DNA of 64,000 nt, taken from assembly GCA_038131695.1 (NCBI GenBank), contig JAYPQA010000023.1:34610-98609 (forward strand), read 5' to 3'. The notes below the pieces were generated by a model. The model saw only the letters and a program-made list of their open reading frames with translations. It did not search any database and had not been told where the DNA came from. The translations under genes were made by a program, and so were the position numbers. Below are positions 28,153-37,408 of the stretch, in pieces. This stretch comes from JADHLK01 sp038131695 (GTDB lineage Bacteria; Pseudomonadota; Alphaproteobacteria; Puniceispirillales; Puniceispirillaceae). How positions within the stretch are numbered: the stretch's first letter is position 1; each line of letters begins with the position of its first letter.

Positions 28153-30137
28153 GTGAAAACCGATTTCCCATTCTGGGCAGCCCGATCAAGCTTGGCCCAA
28201 AGACCGCCCGTAACCGGATTTGGATGACGGCGCACGCAACGCTGCTGGTCAAGGATCATCTTTTTACCGATGCTCATATCGCCTATTATACCGAGCGGGC
28301 GCGCGGCGGGGCTGCTGTCATTACAATGGAAGCGATGGCCACGCATCCTACTACCCAGCCCTACAAGGGCAAGGCCTTTGCCTTTGACCCGCGCATGGTT
28401 CCTGAATATCGGAAACTGGCAGATGCGGTGCATGTCTATGGCACGCTGCTGCTGTCCCAGCCCTGGCATCGCGGCCGCCAGACCAACGGAGTGACCAACG
28501 GCCTGCCAGTCTGGGCCCCGTCTGCAGTGCCCTGCGGCGTCTATCGGGAAATGCCTCATGTCATGACAGCTGCAGATATTGATGAGATTATAGAGGGCTA
28601 TCGCCTGTCAGCGCGCTATTCGCGTGAGGGCGGTCTGGACGGGGTGGAAGTGCATGGTATGTCGCATGGCTATCTGCTGAACCAGTTTTTATCACCTGCC
28701 ACCAATTTCAGAGAAGATAATTTCGGCGGCTCGCTGGTCAACCGGATGCGGATTGTGACCGAAATTCTGGAGGCGACCCGGGCAGAAATAGGCCCGGATA
28801 TGATTATGGGCATGCGGCTCAACTCAGATGATGGTCATTCAGGCGGTCTTGGCCCGGATGAATGGGCCGATATTGCCCGCGAATTTGAGGCAACCGGCCT
28901 GATTGACTATATTTCTTTCAGCCATGGCACCTATATCAACAGGATGCTGATCTATCCGACAGCCCCTGAGGAGCATGGCTTTCAGCTGGGCGCGACAGGC
29001 CGCATCAAATCAGAGCTGGGCGTGCCGGTTGTCGGTGTGGGCCGCATTACCAGCCCAGAGGAAGCTGAGACCTGGCTGGCTGAGGGGAAATGCGACTTTG
29101 TCGGCATGGCCCGGGCGCTGGTCGCTGATCCGAAATGGGCGGAGAAATCCCTGAGCGGCAAGGCGGATACAATCCGGCCTTGTGTCGGGGCGAACTGGTG
29201 TATGTCACGCATTTTTGCCCAAGCGCCTCTTGGCTGTATCCATAACCCGGCCGCCGGGCAGGAGCTGGAACTAGATGAATATAATTTGCCAGCTGCCAAG
29301 CAGAAGAAAAAGGTGGCTGTTGTGGGTGGCGGGCCTGCCGGGATGCGGGCCAGCTGGACTCTGGCCCGGCGTGGCCATCAGGTCACGCTGTTTGAAGCAC
29401 GGGCTGAGCTGGGCGGGCAGGTGCGCTGGTGGGCGCAGGCTGAATCGCGCCGCGAGCTGATCGGCATTGTTGATTGGCTGGCCGACCGTATCGCTGAAGA
29501 AGAGATAGAGGTGATCCTGAACCATCAGGCCAGCGAGGCGGATTTGGCTGAATTTGATGAGGTGGTGATCGCAGCTGGGTCTACCGGCCTGAAACATGGC
29601 TGGACTATGCTGCATCCCGAAAAATGGAACGCAGATTGCCTGCCCGGGGCGGATAGCGCCCATGTCTATAGCTATACTGAAGTGCTGGAGGCGCGGCCAG
29701 AGCTAGGTGCCCAGGTGCTGATTTTTGATATTATGGGTGGTCGCCAAGGCGCGGTAGTGGCTGAAATTCTGGCCCGCCAGAACAGGCAGGTGCAGTTTGT
29801 GACCCAGCTTGGCCAGCCCTCGCCTGATCTGGCTTCCAGCCGTGATTGGGGCAAGGTGCATGGGATGCTGAAAAAGCTGGGAGTCCAATTTCATGTCGAT
29901 TGCGAGCTGCTGTCGATTGCGGGCGGCCAAGTGGTCATGCGCGACCTCTATACTGGCGCGAAAACTACTTTTGAAGATATTTCTGCCGTGATTATGGTGC
30001 AGGGCGGGTCAGCGAATGACCAACTCTATCACAGTCTGGCTGATAGCAAGCCCTGTCATCTGATCGGGGATGCGATGGCCCAGCGGCGTGTCAATGATGC
30101 CATTAATGAAGGGGAGTTGATCGCCCGGCTGATTTAA
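28149..30137 (+). CDS. NADH:flavin oxidoreductase (FMN/Fe-S/FAD), demethylase-like
   Basis: Large reductase of 662 residues with an old-yellow-enzyme barrel (RNRIWMTAHATLL, VHGMSHGYLLNQFLSPATN), an iron-sulphur segment and a C-terminal FAD/NAD module (KVAVVGGGPAGMRASWTLAR). The cluster region is CVGANWC followed by Cys in PLGCIHNPAAGQE. The second cysteine of the standard CxxCxxC is Ala, a spelling I associate with the N-methylproline (stachydrine) demethylase branch rather than dienoyl-CoA reductases. It overlaps the transporter ATPase gene (ATGA), so its substrate may be what the transporter imports. Amine demethylation is an inference. Confidence 0.85.
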   Translation: MSENRFPILGSPIKLGPKTARNRIWMTAHATLLVKDHLFTDAHIAYYTERARGGAAVITMEAMATHPTTQPYKGKAFAFDPRMVPEYRKLADAVHVYGTLLLSQPWHRGRQTNGVTNGLPVWAPSAVPCGVYREMPHVMTAADIDEIIEGYRLSARYSREGGLDGVEVHGMSHGYLLNQFLSPATNFREDNFGGSLVNRMRIVTEILEATRAEIGPDMIMGMRLNSDDGHSGGLGPDEWADIAREFEATGLIDYISFSHGTYINRMLIYPTAPEEHGFQLGATGRIKSELGVPVVGVGRITSPEEAETWLAEGKCDFVGMARALVADPKWAEKSLSGKADTIRPCVGANWCMSRIFAQAPLGCIHNPAAGQELELDEYNLPAAKQKKKVAVVGGGPAGMRASWTLARRGHQVTLFEARAELGGQVRWWAQAESRRELIGIVDWLADRIAEEEIEVILNHQASEADLAEFDEVVIAAGSTGLKHGWTMLHPEKWNADCLPGADSAHVYSYTEVLEARPELGAQVLIFDIMGGRQGAVVAEILARQNRQVQFVTQLGQPSPDLASSRDWGKVHGMLKKLGVQFHVDCELLSIAGGQVVMRDLYTGAKTTFEDISAVIMVQGGSANDQLYHSLADSKPCHLIGDAMAQRRVNDAINEGELIARLI

Positions 30138-30169
30138 GCCGTCGGGATCAGCGCGCTGGAGGAGGAGGA

Positions 30170-31746
30170 GTGGCTGAGGCTGCCGATATAGTCATTGTCG
30201 GGGCGGGAGCAACCGGTCTTGCTTTTGCCTGGCGACTGGCCAGCAGTCAGCCGGATTTGCGTATCCTTGTGGTGGAGCGCGGCGGCTTTATTGACCAGCG
30301 GGCAGCCCCCAGCCTGTCAGATGACTGGGAACTTGCCTTGCAAAAACCCTTTCATGCCAACCCCAATATCCGTAAATCTGCTGCTGACTATCCGGTTGAT
30401 GAAAGCCAAACGCCCATCAAACCAGCCTTTTTCAATGCGGTGGGCGGCAGCACCATTCGCTGGGGCGCCCATTTTCCGCGCTTTCGCCCGTCTGATTTCC
30501 GCCTGTTCAGCACCGATGGTATCGCAGCCGACTGGCCGCTGGGCTATGAGGATCTGGCCCCTTATATGGATATCAATGATCAGATGATGGGCGTGTCCGG
30601 GCTGGCAGGCGATCCGGCCAACCCGGAACGCGCTGAACGCCCGCACCCGCCGCTGGCTTTTTGTGCCGGCAGTCGCAAACTGGCTCTGGCTGCCAATCAG
30701 CTAGGTTGGCATTGGTGGCCCGCTGATGCGGCTATCACCAGCACGGATCGCGCAACAGACAGGCAGGGCTGCAATAATTGCGGGCCCTGTGCGATTGGCT
30801 GTCCGCGCCATGCCCGCGCCAGGGCTGATATTGCCTATCTGGATGCGGCCCGGTCGGCCGGCATAGAGCTGATGACCGATACGGTGGTGCGGCAAATTTC
30901 AGCTGCCAGCGGCAGGGTAACAGATCTCGAGCTTGTGGATCGGCATGGTATGAAGATGAAAATAGCGTGTGGCGAGCTGGTGCTGGCCGGCAATGCGCTA
31001 TCAACCAATATCCTGCTGAGTTCCGTGCCGGGCTGGCAAAACCCGCTATTGGGTAAGGGGCTGATGCTGCATCCAACAGCGATAGTGACCGGCTATTTTG
31101 ACGAGGATTTGCATAGCTATGCCGGGCCGTTCGCAACCTCTGTTATCAGCCAGCAATTTACTGAAACAGATAACAGCCGGGGCTTTTTGCGCGGCTTTCA
31201 GCTGCAGGCCTTGCGCGGTCAGGGACCGCTCAGCACCGCCCTTGGTGGCTATGGCAGGAGGCTGGCATGGGGGGCTGGCCATACAGCGAATTTTGAGGCT
31301 GCCTTTGGCCGGTCGATGAGCCTGACCGTAACCTGCGAGGATCTGCCAGAGCCGGAAAACCGTATTGAGATAGATACGGGCAGGCTGGACAGATTCGCCA
31401 TGCCAACCGCGCGCATGATCTATTCACTGGGTGAGAATAGCCTCAAAATGCGGGATTATGGCATTGAGAGGGCCCGCGAATGGCTGGCCGCGGCTGGGGC
31501 AAGACCATCGTGACCACGCCGCTATCTGTGCAGGCTGGCTTTCACCTGATGGGCACAGCTGGCATGGGCAGCGGCCCCGAAAATAGTGTGACCGGCTCCG
31601 ATGGGCGAGTGCATGGGGTAGAAAACCTGACGTTGATTGATGCCTCAACCTTTGTAAGTGCCAGCCCGGTCAACCCCACCTCTACCTTGCAGGCTCTCGC
31701 CCTGCGAGCTGCTGATTTGATGAGTGCAAGGCTGGCAGCAGCTTGA
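30170..31746 (+). CDS. GMC-type FAD oxidoreductase with Cys-rich motif, frameshifted
   Basis: About 525 residues, close relative of the gene at 18966. The FAD motif is DIVIVGAGATGLAFAWRLA; further markers are NAVGGSTIRWGAHFPRF, FHLMGTAGMGSGPENS and LTLIDASTFVSASPVNPTST. The cysteine motif CNNCGPCAIGC suggests an Fe-S cluster, as in gluconate/sugar dehydrogenase catalytic subunits. The frame breaks near 31502; adding one A restores AAAGAKTIVTTPLS. GTG 30170 is used as start, directly behind GGAGGAGGAG. The small subunit encoded next door supports a membrane-linked dehydrogenase rather than an oxidase. Confidence 0.86.
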
Positions 31747-31760
31747 ATAGGAGGCATAAA

Positions 31761-32189
31761 ATGTCTGATGAAACTGTTAAAGCAATGCTGGATTGCCTGA
31801 TACCGGGGGATGCCAGCGGCTGGCCCGCAGCCGGTCAACACGGGCTGACCGAACGCTTTATGGAATTGCTGGAAAGCCTCTCTGAGCAGGCTGACAGCCA
31901 TCTTGTAACGGTGCTGGCAGGATTGCCGGATGATTTTCTGGCCCTGTCTGCTGACCGGCAGACAGCCTGTCTGACCACCCTTGAGAGCGCGCAGCCAGAC
32001 GCTTTTGAAACGGTGCTGAAAGCCTGTTATGCCGCTTATTATACTGACCCGCATATTCGCCAGATTCTGGCGGAAAAAACCGGCTATGAGGCCCGTCCGC
32101 CGCAACCTGAAGGCTATGTCCTGCCGCCCTTTGATGAAAGCCTGCTGGAGCCGGTGCGGGCCCGCGGGCCCATCTGGCGAAAGGTTTGA
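31761..32189 (+). CDS. Gluconate 2-dehydrogenase subunit 3-like protein
   Basis: Protein of 142 residues resembling the gluconate 2-dehydrogenase subunit 3 family (PF13618): MSDETVKAMLDCLIPGDASG, FMELLESLSEQADSHL, a central ACYAAYYTDPHIRQIL, and a C-terminal YVLPPFDESLLEPVRARGP with a tryptophan after it. Unlike many family members it shows no obvious Tat signal. It starts 14 bases after the GMC gene with a strong AGGAGG site. In characterised dehydrogenases the small subunit assists assembly or export of the flavoprotein subunit. Confidence 0.75.
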   Translation: MSDETVKAMLDCLIPGDASGWPAAGQHGLTERFMELLESLSEQADSHLVTVLAGLPDDFLALSADRQTACLTTLESAQPDAFETVLKACYAAYYTDPHIRQILAEKTGYEARPPQPEGYVLPPFDESLLEPVRARGPIWRKV

Positions 32190-32195
32190 TTCGGC

Positions 32196-33101
32196 ATGGA
32201 GCAGACTTCATCGGGAATTCTGGCCCCGCGCCCGCTGCTGGGCTATCTGGCGATGCTGGGCAATACGGTATTGATACCGATTATGGCAGTGGCGATTAAA
32301 TATCTGACTGCTGCTGAATTTACCACCATACAGATGCTGGGTTGGCGTTCTTGGTTGGTGCTATTGGTTTTATTGCCATTCTTGTTTATTGGCAAAATTC
32401 GCAAGGCCCTGCTGGCTGCTGATCTAAAAGCCCATATGATCCATGCGACCTTTTCGGTCAGTGCCATGGCGTGTTTCTATTACGCCTTGCGCAGCTTGCC
32501 GATTGTGACTGTCACCTCAATCAATTTTACCACCCCGGCGATCGCCATGCTGCTGGCCAGCCTGCTTTATAGAGAACAGGTTTCCCGGCTTGGCTGGCTG
32601 GCTCTGCTGCTGGGATTTGTGGGGGCGTTGATTATTCTGAAACCCGATATTGGCGGGATCAGCTTTGATATGGTTGTGGTATTGGTCGGCTCTTTTCTGG
32701 CGGCCTGCACCAATCTGGCAGTGCGCCGGATGCCGGCCCGCAGTTCCAATTTTGCGGTGATTTTCTATCTGACCTTTTCCGGCGTGATATTTTTTGGCCT
32801 GCCCAGCCTGATTGATTTTCGCTTGCCCGCCGGTGATCAATGGATTTGGGTTATCGTTTTAGGGGCCGTTGCGCTGGGGGTGCATTCCTTTATTATTCTC
32901 GCCTATCGGTTTGCCTCCTCTATGTTGGTCGGGGCATTGGATTATTTGCGGATCGTCTGGGCCCTGGGCTTTGGCTATTTCCTGTTTAGCGAAACGCTGG
33001 GCCTGTCCGATGTTATTGGCATTGTGATGATTTGTGCCAGCGGTCTGATGAGCGTCAGCTCCGGCAGCCGCAAAGCACAAATCAAATCACCCGGCCTGTG
33101 A
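32196..33101 (+). CDS. EamA-family (DMT) transporter
   Basis: Integral membrane protein of 301 residues with about ten hydrophobic segments in two EamA repeats. Markers include VAIKYLTAAEFTTIQMLGWR, SVSAMACFYYALRSLPIVTV and LLYREQVSRLGWLALLLGFV in the first half, and YFLFSETLGLSDVIGIVMIC in the second. Such drug/metabolite transporters usually export amino acids or metabolites. It follows the GMC/subunit-3 pair closely and ends in a hairpin shared with the convergent hydrolase gene. Confidence 0.9.
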   Translation: MEQTSSGILAPRPLLGYLAMLGNTVLIPIMAVAIKYLTAAEFTTIQMLGWRSWLVLLVLLPFLFIGKIRKALLAADLKAHMIHATFSVSAMACFYYALRSLPIVTVTSINFTTPAIAMLLASLLYREQVSRLGWLALLLGFVGALIILKPDIGGISFDMVVVLVGSFLAACTNLAVRRMPARSSNFAVIFYLTFSGVIFFGLPSLIDFRLPAGDQWIWVIVLGAVALGVHSFIILAYRFASSMLVGALDYLRIVWALGFGYFLFSETLGLSDVIGIVMICASGLMSVSSGSRKAQIKSPGL

Positions 33102-33112
33102 TCTACAGGCCG
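33092..33112. terminator. Bidirectional hairpin between convergent genes
   Basis: An 8-bp stem (CGGCCTGT / ACAGGCCG) with a 5-base loop contains the stop codon of the EamA gene and lies two bases before the stop of the opposite hydrolase gene. There is no strong T-tract on either side, so factor-independent termination is only possible. Confidence 0.5.
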
Positions 33113-33114
33113 CT

Positions 33115-33947
33115 TTACTCTGCCAGCAGAAAATCGGTAAATGCCTTAGCGGTCTGTTTTGCCGACTCAACACTGCGCACGCCCGGGGTTACGCAGCTGG
33201 CCGCCCCATCGAGCAGCGTTTTTGCCTCATCATAATCGGGCCGGACCAGATCATTCTCAGCACAGGTGATCAAGGTGCGGTGGCTCAGCTGCGGCACATT
33301 TTCGCGCATGGAATATCGAAAAGCCGCCATATAGGATTTATGATAGCTGCGAATACCCTTAACCACCTCAACAAATTTATTATGCAAAAATTCAGCATCT
33401 GGCAAATCGTGCGGCACGCGCTTGTCTGCCTGTTTGCGGAACCAGGGGAACCAGATATATTGATCCCGGCATAGCTGCCACGCCTGCAACACATGCAAAC
33501 CTTGCTGATCCGGCTCAATAGAGGGGGCATAGACCTGCAGGATTTGATCCAGCGATTGCGGCGTGTAAAGGCCAAACCCGTCCAGGATCAGCCGGTCAAT
33601 CCGCGCCCCATCATTTAAGGCCATCCAGGTGGCAATACGCGCGCCGGTATGGGTGCCGTAAAGATGCATTTTCTGCCAGCCCAGCTGGTCAGCAAAGCCT
33701 GTCATTGCGCGGCATAATCGGCTATTTCAGGCTGCTCCTGCTGCGGGGCCGTTGAATCCCCATTGCCCATCGTATCCGGAGCGATCACATGAAATTGTCG
33801 GCCCAGCTCACCGATCAGCAGCTCCAGCTGTTTGGAAGACCCGGGCGAGGCGTGCAACATCATCAGCGGCGGCAAATCCGGACTGCCAGCCTCCCGATAG
33901 TGAATCTGGCCAAACGGCATATCCATAAAGCGTCTTTTAACAATCAT
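33115..33947 (-). CDS. Alpha/beta hydrolase with GTHTG elbow, frameshifted
   Basis: Alpha/beta-fold protein of about 277 residues. The N-terminal part has PPLMMLHASPGSSKQLELL (oxyanion region) and FHVIAPDTMGNGDS. Near 33705 the frame changes (IADYAA to MTGFADQLGW), and the rest contains MHLYGTHTGARIATWM, DRLILDGFGLYTPQS and TLITCAENDLVRPDYDEA. The nucleophile elbow is G-T-H-T-G, so His stands where Ser, Asp or Cys is expected. Relatives with an HTG elbow exist, and their chemistry is not something I can state. It begins four bases after the amidase stop and is probably co-transcribed with it. Confidence 0.8.
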
Positions 33948-33951
33948 ATCC

Positions 33952-35359
33952 TCACTCCATGATTTTGGAAAAATCCGGCGTTGCCATCTCATAGGCATGG
34001 GCAGCAGCCAGCACCTTGCCATCTTCAAACAGCTGGCCCGTCAGCTGGATGGACATTGGCATATTGGCGGCGGAATAGCCCGCCCGCACAGAGGCTGCCG
34101 GGGCCCCGGTCAGATTGGCCGGGGATGTGATCAGCGGCGCATCCAGATAATAATAGCGGCTGACCTGATCAATCTTTGGCGGATCCCCCAGCATTCCCGG
34201 ATAGCAGAGCAAATCCACCCCCTGCTCTGCCATGATGGCATAAGTCTGGTCGCTCAGGGCCCGCCTTTGCCTTTTGCGCCTTGATATAATCTTCTGCTGT
34301 AAAAAACGCGCCAAGGGCAATCCGGTGGCGGGTCAAATCGCTAACCTTGTCAAGAGCGTTGGCAAACCGCCCGGCATGGATGGCATAGGCTTCAGCTGTC
34401 ATAATCGTGGTATTGGCGATGGTATAATCCCACAGGCTGGGCAGCTGCAGCTGTTTAATCTCAGCCCCCAGATCAGCAAAGACTTCCAGCGCCCTGAGAC
34501 AGGCCGCCTGGCTTTCCTCGGAAACCGCCTCCAGCTCGGTAAAGTTGGTCACATGGCCGATAACCAGGCCACGGCAATCGCCGGTGAGGCCGGGCGCGGT
34601 CGGCGGCAATCTGCTGCCTGCTGCTGGTCGGATGCGCCGGATCATGGCCCATGATCGCATCCAGCAAGAGCGCGCAATCGCGGCTGGTGCGCGCCATTGG
34701 CCCGGCATGATCCAGCGATCCGGACAGGGGAAACAGGCCGCGCAAGCTGACCAGCCCGTAACTTGGCTTGATCCCGGCAACCCCGCAAAAAGACGCCGGT
34801 ATCCGAATAGAGCCGCCTGTATCAGAGCCCATCGCAGCAGGCACCATGCCGGTCGCCAGCGCCACCCCGGCCCCGCTGGAGGAGCCACCAGTATAACGGC
34901 CCGTATCATGCGGATTGAGCGATATCGGAAAAGCCGCATCCAGAGATGGCCCGCCAAGGCAAAATTCGGTGCATTCCAGCTTGCCCAGCAGAACCGCCCC
35001 GGCCTGTTGCAATTTTTCCCAGACCGCGCTGTCTGCATCCGGCTATACGCTCGCGCATCAGCGCAGAGCTGACCGTGCTGGCCAGCCCCTTTGTGTCATA
35101 GGCATCTTTCAGCGCAACCGGGATACCGTCAATCGGGCTGAGCGGTGCCGATTTTGCGCGCCGGTCATCTGCGGCAGCCGCCTGTTTGAGAGCCAGATCA
35201 AAGCTGGTTGTCAGAAAGGCCCGATAGACCAGTTTTTTCCTCAATCCGGCTGATCAGTGCTTCGGTTGCGATCTCGACGGCGCTGATCTGGCCAGCCGCC
35301 AGCAAATTGGATAGCTCATAAACCGAAAGAGGGGCAATCTCCGTGCTGCTGCGGCTCAT
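33952..35359 (-). pseudogene. Amidase (amidase-signature family, AtzE/GatA-like), about four frameshifts
   Basis: Amidase-signature hydrolase whose pieces cover the normal length of about 469 residues. In order: MSRSSTEIAPLSVYELSNLL; PLSPIDGIPVALKDAYDTKG (catalytic Lys); TGRYTGGSSSGAGVALATGM with MGSDTGGSIRIPASFCGVAG (the Ser/cis-Ser part of the triad); VTNFTELEAVSEESQAACLR; and TSPANLTGAPAASVRAGYS. Frame changes occur near 35235, 35045, 34600 and 34280. The ATG 35359 overlaps the small upstream gene (ATGA). The partner is an AtzG-like protein, so hydrolysis of a carboxybiuret-like or other amide is possible. Intact if the indels are assembly errors. Confidence 0.82.
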
Positions 35360-35553
35360 GGCTGAAACCTCTCTGGCAGGAATATGGCAGCTGTTTCAGC
35401 TTCAGAGGCCGCCAGATTATCAAGGCGCTGCAACAGCACGCGCAAACGCACACAGGCATGATAGACCGCTTCCTGATCCAGCTGGGTCATATCCAGGCCG
35501 CTTTGCTCCGCCAGCTTTTGCCAGCTGTCCCGCGATAACTCAGTTTTGTTCAT
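35356..35553 (-). CDS. AtzG-like (DUF4089) small amidase partner
   Basis: Protein of 65 residues: MNKTELSRDSWQKLAEQSGL at the start and a C-terminal LDNLAASEAETAAIFLPERF. The ending with an acidic-Ala-x-x-F-x-P pattern is typical of DUF4089, the family of AtzG, which forms a complex with the amidase AtzE in cyanuric acid catabolism. The gene lies directly upstream of the amidase and overlaps it by four bases. It overlaps the end of the class II aldolase gene by 14 bases. Longer in-frame starts exist (35568, 35697), but they run into the aldolase. Confidence 0.7.
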   Translation of the reverse strand: MNKTELSRDSWQKLAEQSGLDMTQLDQEAVYHACVRLRVLLQRLDNLAASEAETAAIFLPERFQP

Positions 35554-36299
35554 TTCTTCTTCTTGCATGAAGCTGTGCCTTTCCTTTCTGTGCCGCCTGA
35601 CGGGCCAGCTGATCCCAGCGCATATCAATAATCCGGTCCTGATTGAGAAAAGCCCCGGCCTGTTCCAGCTGGTCTGCGGCCTCGCCAGTATCGACAAAGC
35701 CAGACGCGCCGCCTGCTGTCATCGCCTGAGGTGAATACGGCAATTCTGGTGAAAGATAACGGCCGCGCAGACCGCATGGCGAACCGACCGGCCCACCGCA
35801 ATCAGCCCATGATTTTTCAGCAACACTATCTGCCCGTTGCCCAGCTGGTCCGCAAATTTCTGCCCCAACGCCTCATTTTCAATAATGCCGTCATAATCAT
35901 CATAATGGGCGACCTGGCCATACAGCATCAGCGCGCTTTGATAGACCGGCTGGAAACGCGCGCCGGTGGCGCTGAAAGCGATCACCTGATCCGGGTGGCT
36001 ATGAACGATCGCGCCAATATCCGGGCGGGCCTTATAAAGGGCGACATGAAAAGCCAGGGACGGGCTGACCAGCCCCTCTTGGCGGCTTGCAAGGAAAAAT
36101 CTGTCTGCCGCACGGCCGCAGCATCAACCTCATCAAATGCCAGCCCATATTGATGGCCCAGCAGCTGCCCATTTTCGCCGCTGCGGGCCGTCAGATGCCC
36201 GGCAATGCCGCTATTCTGGCCATCCGCATCCAGAATGGCGAATCCGGTGATAAAATCTTCTATCAGCTGTTGCTGATCAGGAGTCTCTGTCTCTCTCAT
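35540..36299 (-). CDS. Class II aldolase/adducin family protein, about two frameshifts
   Basis: About 253 residues of the class II aldolase/adducin fold. Segments in order: MRETETPDQQQLIEDFITGF, GQNSGIAGHLTAR, GLVSPSLAFHVALYKARPDI with IGAIVHSHPDQVIAFS (metal-binding His pair), IVLLKNHGLIAVGRSV (third His), and FVDTGEAADQLEQAGAFLNQ. The frame shifts near 36075 and near 35740. Such proteins cleave or decarboxylate sugar-acid or hydroxy-diacid derivatives using a divalent metal. It is the first gene of the minus-strand set aldolase, AtzG-like, amidase, hydrolase. Confidence 0.8.
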
Positions 36300-36364
36300 A
36301 GACACCAGCCTAGCAATAAAAAAAGCAGGCGACAATAACCAGCAGAACCGTCTATACCAGACCG

Positions 36365-37180
36365 CTAGCTGGCCAGAAAATCCATTATAATGCGGGCAAA
36401 AAGGGCCGGGTCCTGTTCGGCAATAAAATCTGTGGCCTGTGGAACAAACACCTCCTGCGCCTCTGGCAACAGGGTCTTGGCGCGGGCATGCATGAAAGAG
36501 ATACGGTCAGCCCCGCCGCCAAGCAGCAAGGTCGGACAGGGCAGCTGGCTGTCGGCAGCGGCAAAACCAGCGGGCAAATCATAGTGCCAGATCGCCCGGT
36601 AAGAAGTGGCGAAATCTGGCCCGGCATTCAAAAAATCCCGGCAAAACTGGGTTGCCAGATGACCATCTATCCAAGGATATTCAGAATGGATGCGATCCCA
36701 AATCCAGCGCAGATGGCCAGCCTCATCATCAATCTCATAGGGCGGGGCAAAATTGGCCAGCCGGTCGGTGCGCTCCTCTGCTGTATAGACAGGCATACCA
36801 TGCAGCACCAGCCTATCCACCCGTTGCGGAGCCAGCAAGGCAGCCACAAAGGCAAATACGCCGCCGGTCGCGCGCCCGAACAGGGAAAACTGCTCAACCT
36901 TCAGACGGTCAGCAGCCTGCAAGGCGATATGGGCATAATCTTGCACAGTCCAAACCTGATCAGGCGGGGACGACTGGCCAAAACCGGGCGTATCAAGCGC
37001 GATTACCCGAAAGCCCTCACCGAGATGCGGCAAGGCCGCCTGATAATTACGCGAGGAGAGTGGCGATTGATGCAGCATCACCAGCAGCGGCAAATCACTA
37101 TCCAAATTCACCGATCGGTAATGCAGCTGGCCCCAGCTGCAATCCAGATACCCGTTTTTAACCTTGAGGTTGCTGGTCAT
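36365..37180 (-). CDS. Alpha/beta hydrolase with GRATG elbow
   Basis: Alpha/beta-fold protein of 271 residues, intact, starting MTSNLKVKNGYLDCSWG behind a GGGGAGAG site. It shows PLLVMLHQSPLSSRNYQAAL (oxyanion region), FRVIALDTPGFGQSSPP, FSLFGRATGGVFAFVAALLA, and CPTLLLGGGADRISF near the C-terminus. The nucleophile elbow G-R-A-T-G has Ala where the nucleophilic Ser should be, so normal esterase chemistry is unlikely. It resembles the broken hydrolase at 33115. It is oriented away from the methyltransferase gene, with a 228-base gap between them. Confidence 0.85.
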   Translation of the reverse strand: MTSNLKVKNGYLDCSWGQLHYRSVNLDSDLPLLVMLHQSPLSSRNYQAALPHLGEGFRVIALDTPGFGQSSPPDQVWTVQDYAHIALQAADRLKVEQFSLFGRATGGVFAFVAALLAPQRVDRLVLHGMPVYTAEERTDRLANFAPPYEIDDEAGHLRWIWDRIHSEYPWIDGHLATQFCRDFLNAGPDFATSYRAIWHYDLPAGFAAADSQLPCPTLLLGGGADRISFMHARAKTLLPEAQEVFVPQATDFIAEQDPALFARIIMDFLAS

Positions 37181-37408
37181 TTTTGTCTCTCCCCACGCGC
37201 TGCCCCTATCCGAAGCCACAAAGCTCTAATCTCTGTGGCAAGTCTAGCATGGGTAAAGGGTAAATTGGCAAGCACCGGGTCAGGGCTCGGTCCGGCAACG
37301 GGTCTTGTAGATCTGGCTTGCGTGCGCGGCAGACTGGATCTGGACAAATTATCGAAGGCAGTGCAAACTTTCACGGGAAAGAGAAGAAACAAGAACCGGG
37401 AGGACAAA

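Noticed and set aside
36488..37408. In-frame extension of the methyltransferase upstream to 36488 (about 300 extra residues)
   Set aside because: It lies antisense over the intact alpha/beta hydrolase gene, has no family resemblance, and a GGGAGG site marks the start at 37409.
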